Shown one piece after another: positions 10,459 through 18,678 of a DNA stretch of 64,000 bases. Made by a program: the position numbers and the translations under genes. The notes under the pieces were generated by a model. It did no database searches and was not told the DNA's origin. It saw only the letters and a program-made list of their open reading frames with translations. Source of the DNA: Streptomyces pristinaespiralis (GTDB taxonomy: Bacteria > Actinomycetota > Actinomycetes > Streptomycetales > Streptomycetaceae); assembly GCF_001278075.1 (NCBI RefSeq), contig NZ_CP011340.1, forward strand, positions 7,065,501-7,129,500, written 5' to 3'. The number at the start of each line of letters is the position of its first letter. The first letter of the stretch is position 1.

Positions 10459-12156
10459 ATGACGTCCACGGTGCCCACCACCGCCGTCCAGCACAGCGAC
10501 GCGCAGCCGCCGATCACCATGTTCGGTCCGGACTTCCCCTACGCCTACGACGACTTCCTGGCGCACCCCGCGGGCCTCGGCCAGATACCGGCGACCGAGC
10601 ACGGCGCCGAGGTCGCCGTCATCGGCGGCGGCCTCTCCGGCATCGTCGCCGCGTACGAGCTGATGAAGATGGGCCTGCGGCCCGTCGTCTACGAGGCCGA
10701 CCGGATCGGCGGCCGGCTGCGCACCGTCGGCTTCGAGGGCACGGGCACGGACGAGCTGACCGCCGAGATGGGCGCGATGCGCTTCCCGCCGTCCTCCACG
10801 GCGCTCCAGCACTACATCGACCTGGTGGGCCTCACCACCTCGCCGTTCCCCAACCCGCTCGCCCCCTCCACGCCGTCGACCGTCGTCGACCTCAAGGGCG
10901 AGTCGCACTACGCGGAGACCATCGACGACCTGCCGCAGGTCTACCGCGACGTGATGGACGCGTGGAACGCCTGCCTGGAGGAGGGCGCCGACTTCTCCGA
11001 CATGAACCAGGCCATGCGCGAGCGCGACGTCCCGCGCATCCGCGAGATCTGGGCGAAGCTCGTCGAGAAGCTCGACAACCAGACCTTCTACGGCTTCCTG
11101 TGCGACTCGGAGGCCTTCAAGTCCTTCCGGCACCGGGAGATCTTCGGGCAGGTCGGTTTCGGCACGGGCGGCTGGGACACCGACTTCCCCAACTCCATCC
11201 TGGAGATCCTGCGGGTCGTCTACTCGGAGGCCGACGACCACCACCGCGGCATCGTCGAGGGCAGCCAGCAGCTGCCGCTGCGGCTGTGGGAGCGGGAACC
11301 GCAGAAGATCGTCCACTGGCCGCTCGGGACGTCACTGTCCTCCCTGCACGACGGCACCCCCCGCCCGGCGGTGACCCGGCTGTCCCGCACGGCGGGCAAC
11401 CGGATCACGGTCACCGACGCGGCCGGCGACATCCGCACCTACCGGGCGGCGATTTTCACCGCCCAGTCGTGGATGCTGCTGTCCAAGATCGCCTGTGACG
11501 ACGCGCTGTTCCCCATCGACCACTGGACGGCGATGGAGCGCACCCACTACATGGAGTCCTCCAAGCTGTTCGTGCCGGTCGACCGGCCGTTCTGGCTGGA
11601 CAAGGACGAGTCGACCGGGCGCGACACCATGTCGATGACGCTGACCGACCGGATGACCCGCGGCACGTACCTGCTGGACAACGGCCCGGACAAGCCGGCC
11701 GTCATCTGCCTGTCGTACACCTGGTGCGACGACAGCCTGAAGTGGCTGCCGCTGTCCGCGAACGAGCGGATGGAGGTCATGCTGAAGTCGCTCGGTGAGA
11801 TCTACCCGAACGTCGACATCCGCAGCCACATCATCGGCAACCCGGTGACCGTGTCGTGGGAGAACGAGCCCTACTTCATGGGCGCGTTCAAGGCCAACCT
11901 GCCCGGCCACTACCGCTACCAGCGCCGGCTGTTCACGCACTTCATGCAGGACCGGCTGCCCGAGGACAAGCGCGGCATCTTCCTCGCCGGCGACGACATC
12001 TCGTGGACGGCGGGCTGGGCCGAGGGTGCGGTGCAGACCGCGCTCAACGCCGTGTGGGGCGTGATGGCCCACTTCGGTGGCGCGACCGACCCGTCCAACC
12101 CGGGCCCGGGCGACCTGTACGACGAGATCGCGCCGGTCGAACTGCCGGAGGACTGA
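10459..12156 (+). CDS. flavin monoamine oxidase-family enzyme, tryptophan/phenylalanine 2-monooxygenase-like
   Basis: FAD-dependent amino acid oxidase or monooxygenase of 565 residues. The dinucleotide-binding motif VIGGGLSGIVAAYEL starts near residue 54 with the FAD-ribose acid at E79 (VVYEADRIGGRLRT). The C-terminal FAD motif is LAGDDISWTAGWAEGA. The length, the N-terminal extension before the Rossmann fold and the segment AEMGAMRFPPSS resemble bacterial tryptophan and phenylalanine 2-monooxygenases, which convert the amino acid to the 2-arylacetamide with loss of CO2. A start ATG with AAGGAG fits. It forms an operon with the upstream amidase. Substrate assignment remains an inference. Confidence 0.88.
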   Translation: MTSTVPTTAVQHSDAQPPITMFGPDFPYAYDDFLAHPAGLGQIPATEHGAEVAVIGGGLSGIVAAYELMKMGLRPVVYEADRIGGRLRTVGFEGTGTDELTAEMGAMRFPPSSTALQHYIDLVGLTTSPFPNPLAPSTPSTVVDLKGESHYAETIDDLPQVYRDVMDAWNACLEEGADFSDMNQAMRERDVPRIREIWAKLVEKLDNQTFYGFLCDSEAFKSFRHREIFGQVGFGTGGWDTDFPNSILEILRVVYSEADDHHRGIVEGSQQLPLRLWEREPQKIVHWPLGTSLSSLHDGTPRPAVTRLSRTAGNRITVTDAAGDIRTYRAAIFTAQSWMLLSKIACDDALFPIDHWTAMERTHYMESSKLFVPVDRPFWLDKDESTGRDTMSMTLTDRMTRGTYLLDNGPDKPAVICLSYTWCDDSLKWLPLSANERMEVMLKSLGEIYPNVDIRSHIIGNPVTVSWENEPYFMGAFKANLPGHYRYQRRLFTHFMQDRLPEDKRGIFLAGDDISWTAGWAEGAVQTALNAVWGVMAHFGGATDPSNPGPGDLYDEIAPVELPED

Positions 12157-12166
12157 GGGCCGGACC

Positions 12167-12871
12167 TCAGCGCCAGGGCGTCAGCAGACAGCGCCCGACC
12201 AGGCCGACACCGGCGTCCAGACGCTCGGTGAACTCCTCGGCCAGGTCGGGCAGGTCCCGCAGTCCCCACAGCAGTCGCGCCGCCGACCATGCGCTCTCGC
12301 GGGCCCGTTCGAGGCTCCAGGCGCCGACCAGATGGGTCAGCGGATCGGCGATCTCGAGCAGGTCGGGGCCGGGCATCAGATCCTCGCGGATCTGCTCCTC
12401 CAACTGCACGAGGATGTCGCCGACACGGTCGAACCCGCTCTCCAGGTCGGCCGGTTCACGGCCGAGCGCACGGCAGGTCTCCACGACCGCGAGGGCCAGG
12501 TCGTGCCCGATGTGGGCGTTGATCCCGGCGAGCGCGAACTGCAGAGGCCGTACGCCGGGATGGCGGCGGTACTGGAACAGCGGCCGCCAGCAGGCCGGCG
12601 GCCGCCGGCCCCCGTCCGCGTCGTCCACGGCCGCCAGATAGCGGCGGGCGAAGAGCACGGCGAGCGTGTCGGCGGCCGGACGGTCGGTGAAGTGCCCGCC
12701 CTCGGCGTGCCGGCCGAACTCCTCCGTGACCGCGAGGTAGACGCGGTTGAACACCGCGAGCCCGTCGGCCGGGGGCAGGTCGGAACGCAGCGAGCGCATC
12801 CGCTCCACCACGGACCCGACCGGGGAAGGACCGTGGGCCGCCCGCACCGCGAACTGTTCCGTCTGCGCCAT
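12167..12871 (-). CDS. DUF5995-family protein
   Basis: Predicted 234-residue, mostly helical cytosolic protein of the DUF5995 family, common in Streptomyces and without an assigned function. Recognisable conserved segments are FNRVYLAVTEEF, FARRYLAAVDDA, and GINAHIGHDLALAV, whose histidines could bind a metal or a lipid head group. The gene is convergent with the flavin monooxygenase, only 10 bases apart, and upstream (on its own strand) lies the purine/pyrimidine permease gene. No Shine-Dalgarno is visible before the ATG at 12871. Confidence 0.85.
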   Translation of the reverse strand: MAQTEQFAVRAAHGPSPVGSVVERMRSLRSDLPPADGLAVFNRVYLAVTEEFGRHAEGGHFTDRPAADTLAVLFARRYLAAVDDADGGRRPPACWRPLFQYRRHPGVRPLQFALAGINAHIGHDLALAVVETCRALGREPADLESGFDRVGDILVQLEEQIREDLMPGPDLLEIADPLTHLVGAWSLERARESAWSAARLLWGLRDLPDLAEEFTERLDAGVGLVGRCLLTPWR

Positions 12872-12952
12872 GGGGGCAGGGTGCCAGCCCCGGGCCCGTC
12901 CGTACGGTGACGGGCCGGGGCTTCCCCGGAAAGAGGGACGTTTCCGCAGTGA

Positions 12953-14419
12953 CTACCGGCCGGTCGTCGGGTCCGGACCAGGGCCCTCAGGGGTCCTGGC
13001 GGCGGCCTTCTGTCCGGCCGGCTCCTGGGTGTCGGCACCCGCGTCGTACGAGGAGGTGCCGGAGTCCAGCAGCGGCTCCTCGTCCTTCATCCGCTCCTTC
13101 ATATGGGCGGGAGCGAAGGCGCGCAGCACGTGGTAGCCGGTGATGACGACGATGGTGCCGAGCGCGATGCCGCCGAGCTCGAAGGTATCGGTGATCTTCA
13201 GGGTGACGCCACCGACGCCGATGATGATGCCCGCCGCGGCCGGCACCAGGTTCAGCGGATTGCGCAGATCCACCTTCGCGTTGATCCAGATCTGGGCGCC
13301 AAGCAGGCCGATCATGCCGTAGAGGATCACGGTGATCCCGCCGAGGACGCCCCCCGGGATCGCGGCGACCACCGCGCCGAACTTGGGGCACAGGCCGAAG
13401 AGCAGGGCGAAGCCGGCGGCGGCCCAGTAGGCGGCCGTGGAGTAGACGCGGGTCGCGGCCATGACGCCGATGTTCTCGGAGTACGTGGTGTTCGGGGGCC
13501 CGCCGACGGCGGTGGACAGCATGGAGGCGGCGCCGTCCGCGGCGATCGCGGTGCCCAGCTTGTCGTCCAGGGGCTCCCCGGTCATCTCACCGACGGCCTT
13601 GACGTGTCCCGCGTTCTCCGCGATGAGCGCGATCACCACGGGCAGGGCGACCAGGATCGCCGACCACTCGAAGCCCGGCGCGTGGAACGACGGCAGGCCG
13701 ATCCAGTCGGCCTCGGCGACACCGGACAGATCGAGCCGCCAGTGGTCCACGGCCTCCGCGCCGCCCGCGGGGGAGTGGATCTTCCCGAAGACCCGGTCGA
13801 GCGCCCAGGAGAGGGCGTAGCCGAAGATCAGGCCGAGGAAGATCGCGATACGGGAGAAGAAGCCGCGCAGGCACACCACCGCGAGACCGGTGAAGAGCAT
13901 GACCAGCAGCGCGGTCCACTGGTCCTGCGGCCAGTAGGTCGTGGCGGTCACGGGGGCGAGGTTGAACCCGATCAGCATGACCACCGCGCCCGTGACGATC
14001 GGCGGCATCGCGGCGTGGATGATCCGCGCCCCGAAGCGCTGCACGGCCAGGCCGGCGACGAAGAGCGCGGCGCCGACGACCAGCACCGCGCCGGTGACGG
14101 TGGCGCTGTCGCCGCCGGAAGCCCGGATGGTCGCGGCCACACCGACGAAGGAGAGCGAGCAGCCCAGATAGCTGGGCACCCTGCCGCGGGTCGCCAGCAG
14201 GAAGATCACGGTCGCGACACCGGACATCATGATCGCGAGGTTGGGATCCAGACCCATGAGCACCGGGGCGACGAAGCTCGCCCCGAACATGGCCACCACA
14301 TGCTGGGCGCCGAGGCCCGCCGTACGCGGCCAGGACAGCCGCTCGTCGGGTCGTACGACGGCACCGGGAGCGGGTGTCCGCCCGTCGCCGTGCAGGGTCC
14401 AGCGCACGCCGAGGTTCAC
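12953..14419 (-). CDS. NCS2-family uracil/xanthine permease
   Basis: Nucleobase:cation symporter of 488 residues with about 14 membrane helices. Family signatures include GLDPNLAIMMSGVATVIF, the substrate-site helix IALIAENAGHVKAVGEMTG, and GGPPNTTYSENIGVMAATRV (the glutamate and the NTTYSENIG segment are typical of UraA-like uracil transporters). The start is GTG at 14419 with GGAG six bases before it. The last 50 residues are hydrophilic and rich in Pro and Glu. Role: proton-coupled uracil or xanthine uptake for nucleotide salvage. Confidence 0.93.
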   Translation of the reverse strand: MNLGVRWTLHGDGRTPAPGAVVRPDERLSWPRTAGLGAQHVVAMFGASFVAPVLMGLDPNLAIMMSGVATVIFLLATRGRVPSYLGCSLSFVGVAATIRASGGDSATVTGAVLVVGAALFVAGLAVQRFGARIIHAAMPPIVTGAVVMLIGFNLAPVTATTYWPQDQWTALLVMLFTGLAVVCLRGFFSRIAIFLGLIFGYALSWALDRVFGKIHSPAGGAEAVDHWRLDLSGVAEADWIGLPSFHAPGFEWSAILVALPVVIALIAENAGHVKAVGEMTGEPLDDKLGTAIAADGAASMLSTAVGGPPNTTYSENIGVMAATRVYSTAAYWAAAGFALLFGLCPKFGAVVAAIPGGVLGGITVILYGMIGLLGAQIWINAKVDLRNPLNLVPAAAGIIIGVGGVTLKITDTFELGGIALGTIVVITGYHVLRAFAPAHMKERMKDEEPLLDSGTSSYDAGADTQEPAGQKAAARTPEGPGPDPTTGR

Positions 14420-14491
14420 GGGCCGCTCCAGTTCGTGTAGTCGTCAACGATCGGCGCAATGGTAATCGCCGGCGCCGGCCCCTTCCGCCGT

Positions 14492-14531
14492 CGCTTCCCG
14501 GTGGGCCGGGGGCCCGGCCCACCGGGAAGCG
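14492..14531 (-). terminator. 19-bp palindromic terminator of the MFS gene
   Basis: Perfect inverted repeat: the 19-base arm at 14492-14510 pairs with 14513-14531. It begins one base after the stop codon of the MFS gene. There is no U-tract. Confidence 0.75.
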
Positions 14532-14532
14532 T

Positions 14533-15747
14533 TCACAGCCGCGGGTCGTTGACCACTTGCTCCTTAGCGCCGGACCTGGCGCTCTCCCGCCCCGCCGACC
14601 GCAGCACCCCGGCCCCGAGGACCAGGCCGAAGGCGAGCAGGGTCACCAGGGCGAAGGAGACGACCAGGCTCGTGACGTCGGCGACCGCGCCGATCGCCGA
14701 GGGGGCGATCAGCCCCGACGTGTAGGTGATCGTGGCGACACCGGCGATCGCCTGGCTCGGATTGGGGCCGCTGCGTCCCGCGGCGGCGAACGCCAGCGGC
14801 ACGACCACGGCGACACCGAACCCGATGAGCGCGAATCCGCACATCGCCAGGGCCGGATGCGGCGCCGCCACCACCAGCAACCCGCCGAGCGTCGCGGTCA
14901 CTCCGCCGACCCGCACCGTCCGCACCGGCCCGAACCGGTCCACGATCCGGTCACCGGCGAGCCGTGCCACCGCCATGGTCAGCGCGAACGCGGTGGTCGA
15001 GGCGGCCGCCAGGCCCGGGGAGGTGTCCAGTACGTCGCGCAGGTACACGGCCGACCAGTCCAGGCTCGCCCCCTCGGCGAACACGGCGCAGAAACCGACC
15101 GCGCCGATGACCAGCGCCGACTTCGGCGGCAGCGCGAACCGCGGTGGCGGCTCCTCGTCGGCGGAGCTGTGCAGGTCCAGTACGCCCTGGCAGGCGATCA
15201 GCCCGAGCGCGGTCAGGGTCAGGGCCGCCAGTGTGTGGTGCAGGCGCGCGTCGCTGCCCAGGTGGGCGGCGAGCGTGCCGCCCGCGGAGCCGATGAGCGC
15301 GCCCGCGCTCCACATGCCGTGCAGCCCCGACATGATCGACCGGTCGAGGCGGTTCTCCGTCTCCACGCCCAGGGCGTTCATCGCCACGTCGGACATGCCG
15401 GAGGTGGCGCCGTACACGAACAGCGCGGCGCACAGGGTGAACAGGTTCGGCGCGAAGGCCGGCAGGACGAGGCTCAGCGTCCACAGCGCGAGCAGGACGC
15501 GCAGAGCCGAGCGCGCGCCGAGCCGGTGACTTATGGCCCCGGCCAGCGGCATGGCCACGGAGGCGCCGAGCGCGGGGAAGGCGAGCGCCAGGCCGAGCTG
15601 GCCCGCGCCGACCCCCGCGTGGTCCTGGATCCAGGGGATCCGGGTCGCGAAGCTTCCCGTCACGGCGCCGTGCACACAGAACACGGCCGCCACCGCGAAG
15701 CGGGCCCGCTTCAGCCGCTGCGGCCCGGCCTTGGATTCGCTGGACAT
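14533..15747 (-). CDS. MFS transporter
   Basis: Major facilitator of 404 residues with 12 predicted helices, related to the FucP/YbjJ-like group of sugar or drug porters. The A-motif region reads GAISHRLGARSALR, and the second half repeats it as GDRIVDRFGPVRTV. Two ATGs lie six bases apart; 15747 is chosen because the GGGGAGG element is nine bases upstream of it but only three from 15753. It is divergent from a ROK-family regulator across a 92-base region with a palindromic operator, so its substrate is probably a sugar or sugar derivative sensed by that regulator (inference). Confidence 0.88.
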   Translation of the reverse strand: MSSESKAGPQRLKRARFAVAAVFCVHGAVTGSFATRIPWIQDHAGVGAGQLGLALAFPALGASVAMPLAGAISHRLGARSALRVLLALWTLSLVLPAFAPNLFTLCAALFVYGATSGMSDVAMNALGVETENRLDRSIMSGLHGMWSAGALIGSAGGTLAAHLGSDARLHHTLAALTLTALGLIACQGVLDLHSSADEEPPPRFALPPKSALVIGAVGFCAVFAEGASLDWSAVYLRDVLDTSPGLAAASTTAFALTMAVARLAGDRIVDRFGPVRTVRVGGVTATLGGLLVVAAPHPALAMCGFALIGFGVAVVVPLAFAAAGRSGPNPSQAIAGVATITYTSGLIAPSAIGAVADVTSLVVSFALVTLLAFGLVLGAGVLRSAGRESARSGAKEQVVNDPRL

Positions 15748-15782
15748 GCGCATACCCCTCCCCGAGAACGTGAGCGGTAAAC

Positions 15783-15803
15783 TATCAGGAACCCTGCCTG
15801 ATA
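15783..15803. promoter_or_regulatory. palindromic operator between the MFS and ROK genes
   Basis: TATCAGG (15783-15789) and CCTGATA (15797-15803) form a perfect inverted repeat with a 7-base spacer in the 92-base divergent promoter region. ROK repressors typically bind such A/T-edged dyads and control the adjacent transporter and themselves. Confidence 0.6.
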
Positions 15804-15839
15804 AATAGTGGCGGTACCCCGTCTGGAAGGATCCCGGGC

Positions 15840-16985
15840 ATGCCCGCATCCCCGAGCACCGCCAGGGCCATCAACGACCGGCTCGCCCTGGAACTCCTCC
15901 AGCAGCAGGGACCGTTGACGGCCGGACAGCTGAAGACCGAGACCGGTCTCTCCCGCCCCACCGTCGCCGACCTGGTGGAACGGCTCCAGGCTTCCGGGCT
16001 CATCCGGGTCGTCGGCGAATCGGGCGCCGACCGCCGTGGACCGAACGCCCGGCTCTACGGGATCGTCGCCGACCGCGCGCACCTCGCGGCGCTCGACGTA
16101 CGCACCGAGAGCGTGGCCGTGGTCGTCGCGGACCTGCTCGGGACGCGTCTCGCCGAAGCCTCCCTGCCGATCGGCGGTGACAGCGAGCCCGGCCCGGTCG
16201 TGCAGCGGGCCGCCGCGCTGGTGGAGCGCACGTCCCGTGACGCCGGGGCCGCCGCGCTGCACAGCGTCTGCGTCGGCGCGCCCGGTCTCATCGACCCGTC
16301 GACCGGCGAACTGCGGGACACGACCGGCCTTCCGGCCTGGCACCGCATGCTGGTGGCGGCACTGCAGCAGCGGCTGCCCGCCCGGGTGATCGTGGAGAAC
16401 GAGACCAACCTCGCGGCCCTGGCCGAACAGCGCCTCGGCGCCGCGGGCGACCGCGACTCCTTCGCCTTCCTCTGGCTGGGGCAAGGGGTCGGCGCGGGAA
16501 TCTTCCTCGACGGCCGGCTGAGGAGGGGGGCGTCGGGCGGCGCGGGCGAGATCGGCTTCCTGCCGGTGCCGGGCACCGCGGGCATACCCTCCGCCGTCGA
16601 CTGCGACGGAGGGTTCCACTCGCTGGCCGGGACGGCGGCGATCCGCGAACTGGGGCAGCGGTACGGGCTCGTGGGCGAGTCGGCGGCAGGCGTCGTGGCG
16701 GCGGCCGTCGCGGCTGACCACGGCGGGTTCCTCGACGCCCTCGCCGACCGGCTCGCCCTCGGTGCCGCCGCGGTCGCCGCGGTCCTGGATCCCGGATGCG
16801 TCGTCCTCGGCGGCGAGACCGGCCATGCGGGCGGTGAGGCGCTGGCGTCGCGCGTCGAAGCGCGAGTGGCGGCCCTGTCCCCGCTGCCTACTCAGGTCCG
16901 GGCCGGCGTACTCGGCGACGCGGCGGTCCTCAGCGGCGCGCTGCTCACGGCGGGGGAGGCGGCGCGCAGGGAGCTGTTCGGCTGA
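15840..16985 (+). CDS. ROK-family transcriptional regulator
   Basis: Repressor-type ROK protein of 381 residues: a winged helix-turn-helix (about residues 5-70, with LKTETGLSRPTVADLVERL) joined to a sugar-kinase-like domain. The kinase domain retains CVGAPGLIDPSTG, ENETNLAALAEQRLG and GVGAGIFLDGRLRRG. The zinc motif CxCGxxGCxE of ROK kinases is replaced by a segment with only one cysteine (VDCDGGFHSLAG), which supports a regulator rather than a glucokinase. It is divergent from an MFS porter with which it shares an operator region. Confidence 0.9.
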   Translation: MPASPSTARAINDRLALELLQQQGPLTAGQLKTETGLSRPTVADLVERLQASGLIRVVGESGADRRGPNARLYGIVADRAHLAALDVRTESVAVVVADLLGTRLAEASLPIGGDSEPGPVVQRAAALVERTSRDAGAAALHSVCVGAPGLIDPSTGELRDTTGLPAWHRMLVAALQQRLPARVIVENETNLAALAEQRLGAAGDRDSFAFLWLGQGVGAGIFLDGRLRRGASGGAGEIGFLPVPGTAGIPSAVDCDGGFHSLAGTAAIRELGQRYGLVGESAAGVVAAAVAADHGGFLDALADRLALGAAAVAAVLDPGCVVLGGETGHAGGEALASRVEARVAALSPLPTQVRAGVLGDAAVLSGALLTAGEAARRELFG

Positions 16986-17003
16986 CCGCGCGCGCCCGCA
17001 CGG

Positions 17004-17981
17004 TCATCCGGAGACGGAGGCCGGCGCGTCGTCCCAGGCGAGCGAGGACATCCGCCAGCCGGCCGGGGTCCGGACGAACTGGGTGGTCTTGTGGCCGGAG
17101 CCCTCGAACCACTCGCCGTGGTGGTAGCCGGACTTGCGGTACTCGCTGAACCGGTGGGCGATCGATCCGAAGATCTCGGTCCGCTCTGCGACCTCCCATT
17201 CGGAGAACTCCGTGAGCGTCCCGTCGGTGAGCATCTTTCGGCGGGGTTCGATGAACCCGTCGATGTCGTGGATCACGGGCTCGTCTCCGACATTCGAGAT
17301 GATCCGTCCCTCTGGAATGAAGATGTCGCGGATGGCGCCGAGGTCCGGCCGGGTGCCGCCGGTGTTGGTGAAGGCGCCGGTGAACACACCCATCAGCCGG
17401 TCGAGCTCGGCCCGGACGCCGGCCCCGGACGCGTCCCCGGCGGGCGGCCATTCCGTGGCGAGGACGGACCAGACTTCGCTGTCCTGCCGCACACCTCGGT
17501 ACGGGAAACGCTGTCGCAGCACGCCGTCGCGGGTCATGCCCAGTCGGCGCGCGACCTCGATGCTGCGGGTGTTGCCCGACGCCACCCACCATTCGACGCG
17601 GCTCATCCCGCGGTCCTGGAAGGCCCAGTCGATCAGCACCCGGCAGGCGCGTGTCACCAGGCCCCGTCCCTCACCGGCCCGCTCCAGCCAGCAGCCGATC
17701 TCGCACACCCCGGAGGCGCTGTCGAAGCGGGTGAACATGACGCCGCCGACCAGCGTGCCGTCGAGCCGGATCCCGTGTATGCGGCCGGTGTCCTGGGCCA
17801 GACGGTCGGCGTAGCGCTGGAGGGTGGCGGTGGCGGAGTCGAGATCGGTGGTGAGCGTCGCCCAGGGGATCCATGGGTCGACGGAGACCCGTGCGCGGTC
17901 GATGTGCGCGAGGAACTCCTGTGCCTGCCAGGGCTCCAGGGGGCCGAGTTCGGCATGGTCGCCGAGCGGCAGGGTGTTCAT
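17004..17981 (-). CDS. GNAT acetyltransferase fused to a SnoaL/DUF4440-like domain
   Basis: Two-domain protein of 325 residues. Residues about 10-175 are a RimJ/RimL-type GNAT N-acetyltransferase (WLERAGEGRGLVTRACRVLID is the acetyl-CoA segment, followed by VEWWVASGNTRSIEVARRLG). Residues about 190-320 resemble an NTF2/SnoaL-like domain of the DUF4440 type (LDRLMGVFTGAFTNTGG, TPAGWRMSSLAWDD). The ATG at 17981 follows GAGG at good spacing; the open frame continues upstream but without family similarity. It is divergent from a TetR regulator, which may control it. Reaction and substrate are unknown. Confidence 0.82.
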   Translation of the reverse strand: MNTLPLGDHAELGPLEPWQAQEFLAHIDRARVSVDPWIPWATLTTDLDSATATLQRYADRLAQDTGRIHGIRLDGTLVGGVMFTRFDSASGVCEIGCWLERAGEGRGLVTRACRVLIDWAFQDRGMSRVEWWVASGNTRSIEVARRLGMTRDGVLRQRFPYRGVRQDSEVWSVLATEWPPAGDASGAGVRAELDRLMGVFTGAFTNTGGTRPDLGAIRDIFIPEGRIISNVGDEPVIHDIDGFIEPRRKMLTDGTLTEFSEWEVAERTEIFGSIAHRFSEYRKSGYHHGEWFEGSGHKTTQFVRTPAGWRMSSLAWDDAPASVSG

Positions 17982-18030
17982 GAAAGCCTCGCTCTGTGCG
18001 TAACAAGCGTTCGGTACGTAGGGTGGCAGC

Positions 18031-18648
18031 ATGCCACCCGCACCCGGAGATCGTGAAGCCCGCCGCGAGGACGTGTCGGAGGCGGTGTGGCGCGTACTCG
18101 CCGGCAAGGGGTTCGGCGGGCTGACCCTGCGTGCCGTCGCCGCCGAGATGGAGGTCTCGACCGGGATGCTCATGCACTACTTCCCGACCAAACGGGCCCT
18201 GATCACGCACGCGTTGGACCTGTTGGAGAAACGCACGGCGGAGCGGCCCCGCCGCGCACGGCCCGTCGCGGGCCTCTCCACCGTTCGGGCCATGCTCCTG
18301 GACATCCTGCCGCTGACCCCGGGCGACACGGCCCGCAACCGCATCTGGGTCAGCTCCTGGGACCTCTCCCTCGCCGACGAAGGGCTGACCACGGAGCAGG
18401 CCGGCCGCTACACCCGGCTGCGCTCGACGATCCGCCCGCACCTCGAAGCCGCACGCGACCTCGGCGAGCTCCCCGCCGCCACCGATCCGGAACAACTCGC
18501 CGCCATTGCGGTCGCCTTCACACACGGACTCGTCGTCCAGGCCCTCTTCGACCCCGGCCGATTCCCCGAGGATGTACAGATCGCCATGGTCGACGACTTC
18601 CTCGCTTCGATCGCACCACCCGGGCCCGGCGGCGGCAAGGGCCGGTGA
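18031..18648 (+). CDS. TetR-family transcriptional regulator
   Basis: One-component regulator of 205 residues. The TetR helix-turn-helix is LTLRAVAAEMEVSTGMLMHY (about residues 31-50) followed by FPTKRALI. The C-terminal ligand domain ends AFTHGLVVQALFDPGRFP, typical of the TetR_C_6/BetI-like group. The start codon lies 49 bases from the divergent GNAT fusion gene, so autoregulation together with control of that gene is likely. No clear dyad operator could be singled out. The C-terminus nearly touches the convergent chitinase gene. Confidence 0.9.
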   Translation: MPPAPGDREARREDVSEAVWRVLAGKGFGGLTLRAVAAEMEVSTGMLMHYFPTKRALITHALDLLEKRTAERPRRARPVAGLSTVRAMLLDILPLTPGDTARNRIWVSSWDLSLADEGLTTEQAGRYTRLRSTIRPHLEAARDLGELPAATDPEQLAAIAVAFTHGLVVQALFDPGRFPEDVQIAMVDDFLASIAPPGPGGGKGR

Positions 18649-18678
18649 CCGCCGCCGGGCTGCTCCGCGAGACAGGAC

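Noticed and set aside
15840..16985. Glucokinase function for the ROK protein
   Set aside because: It has an N-terminal winged helix and lacks the CxCGxxGCxE zinc motif of ROK kinases.
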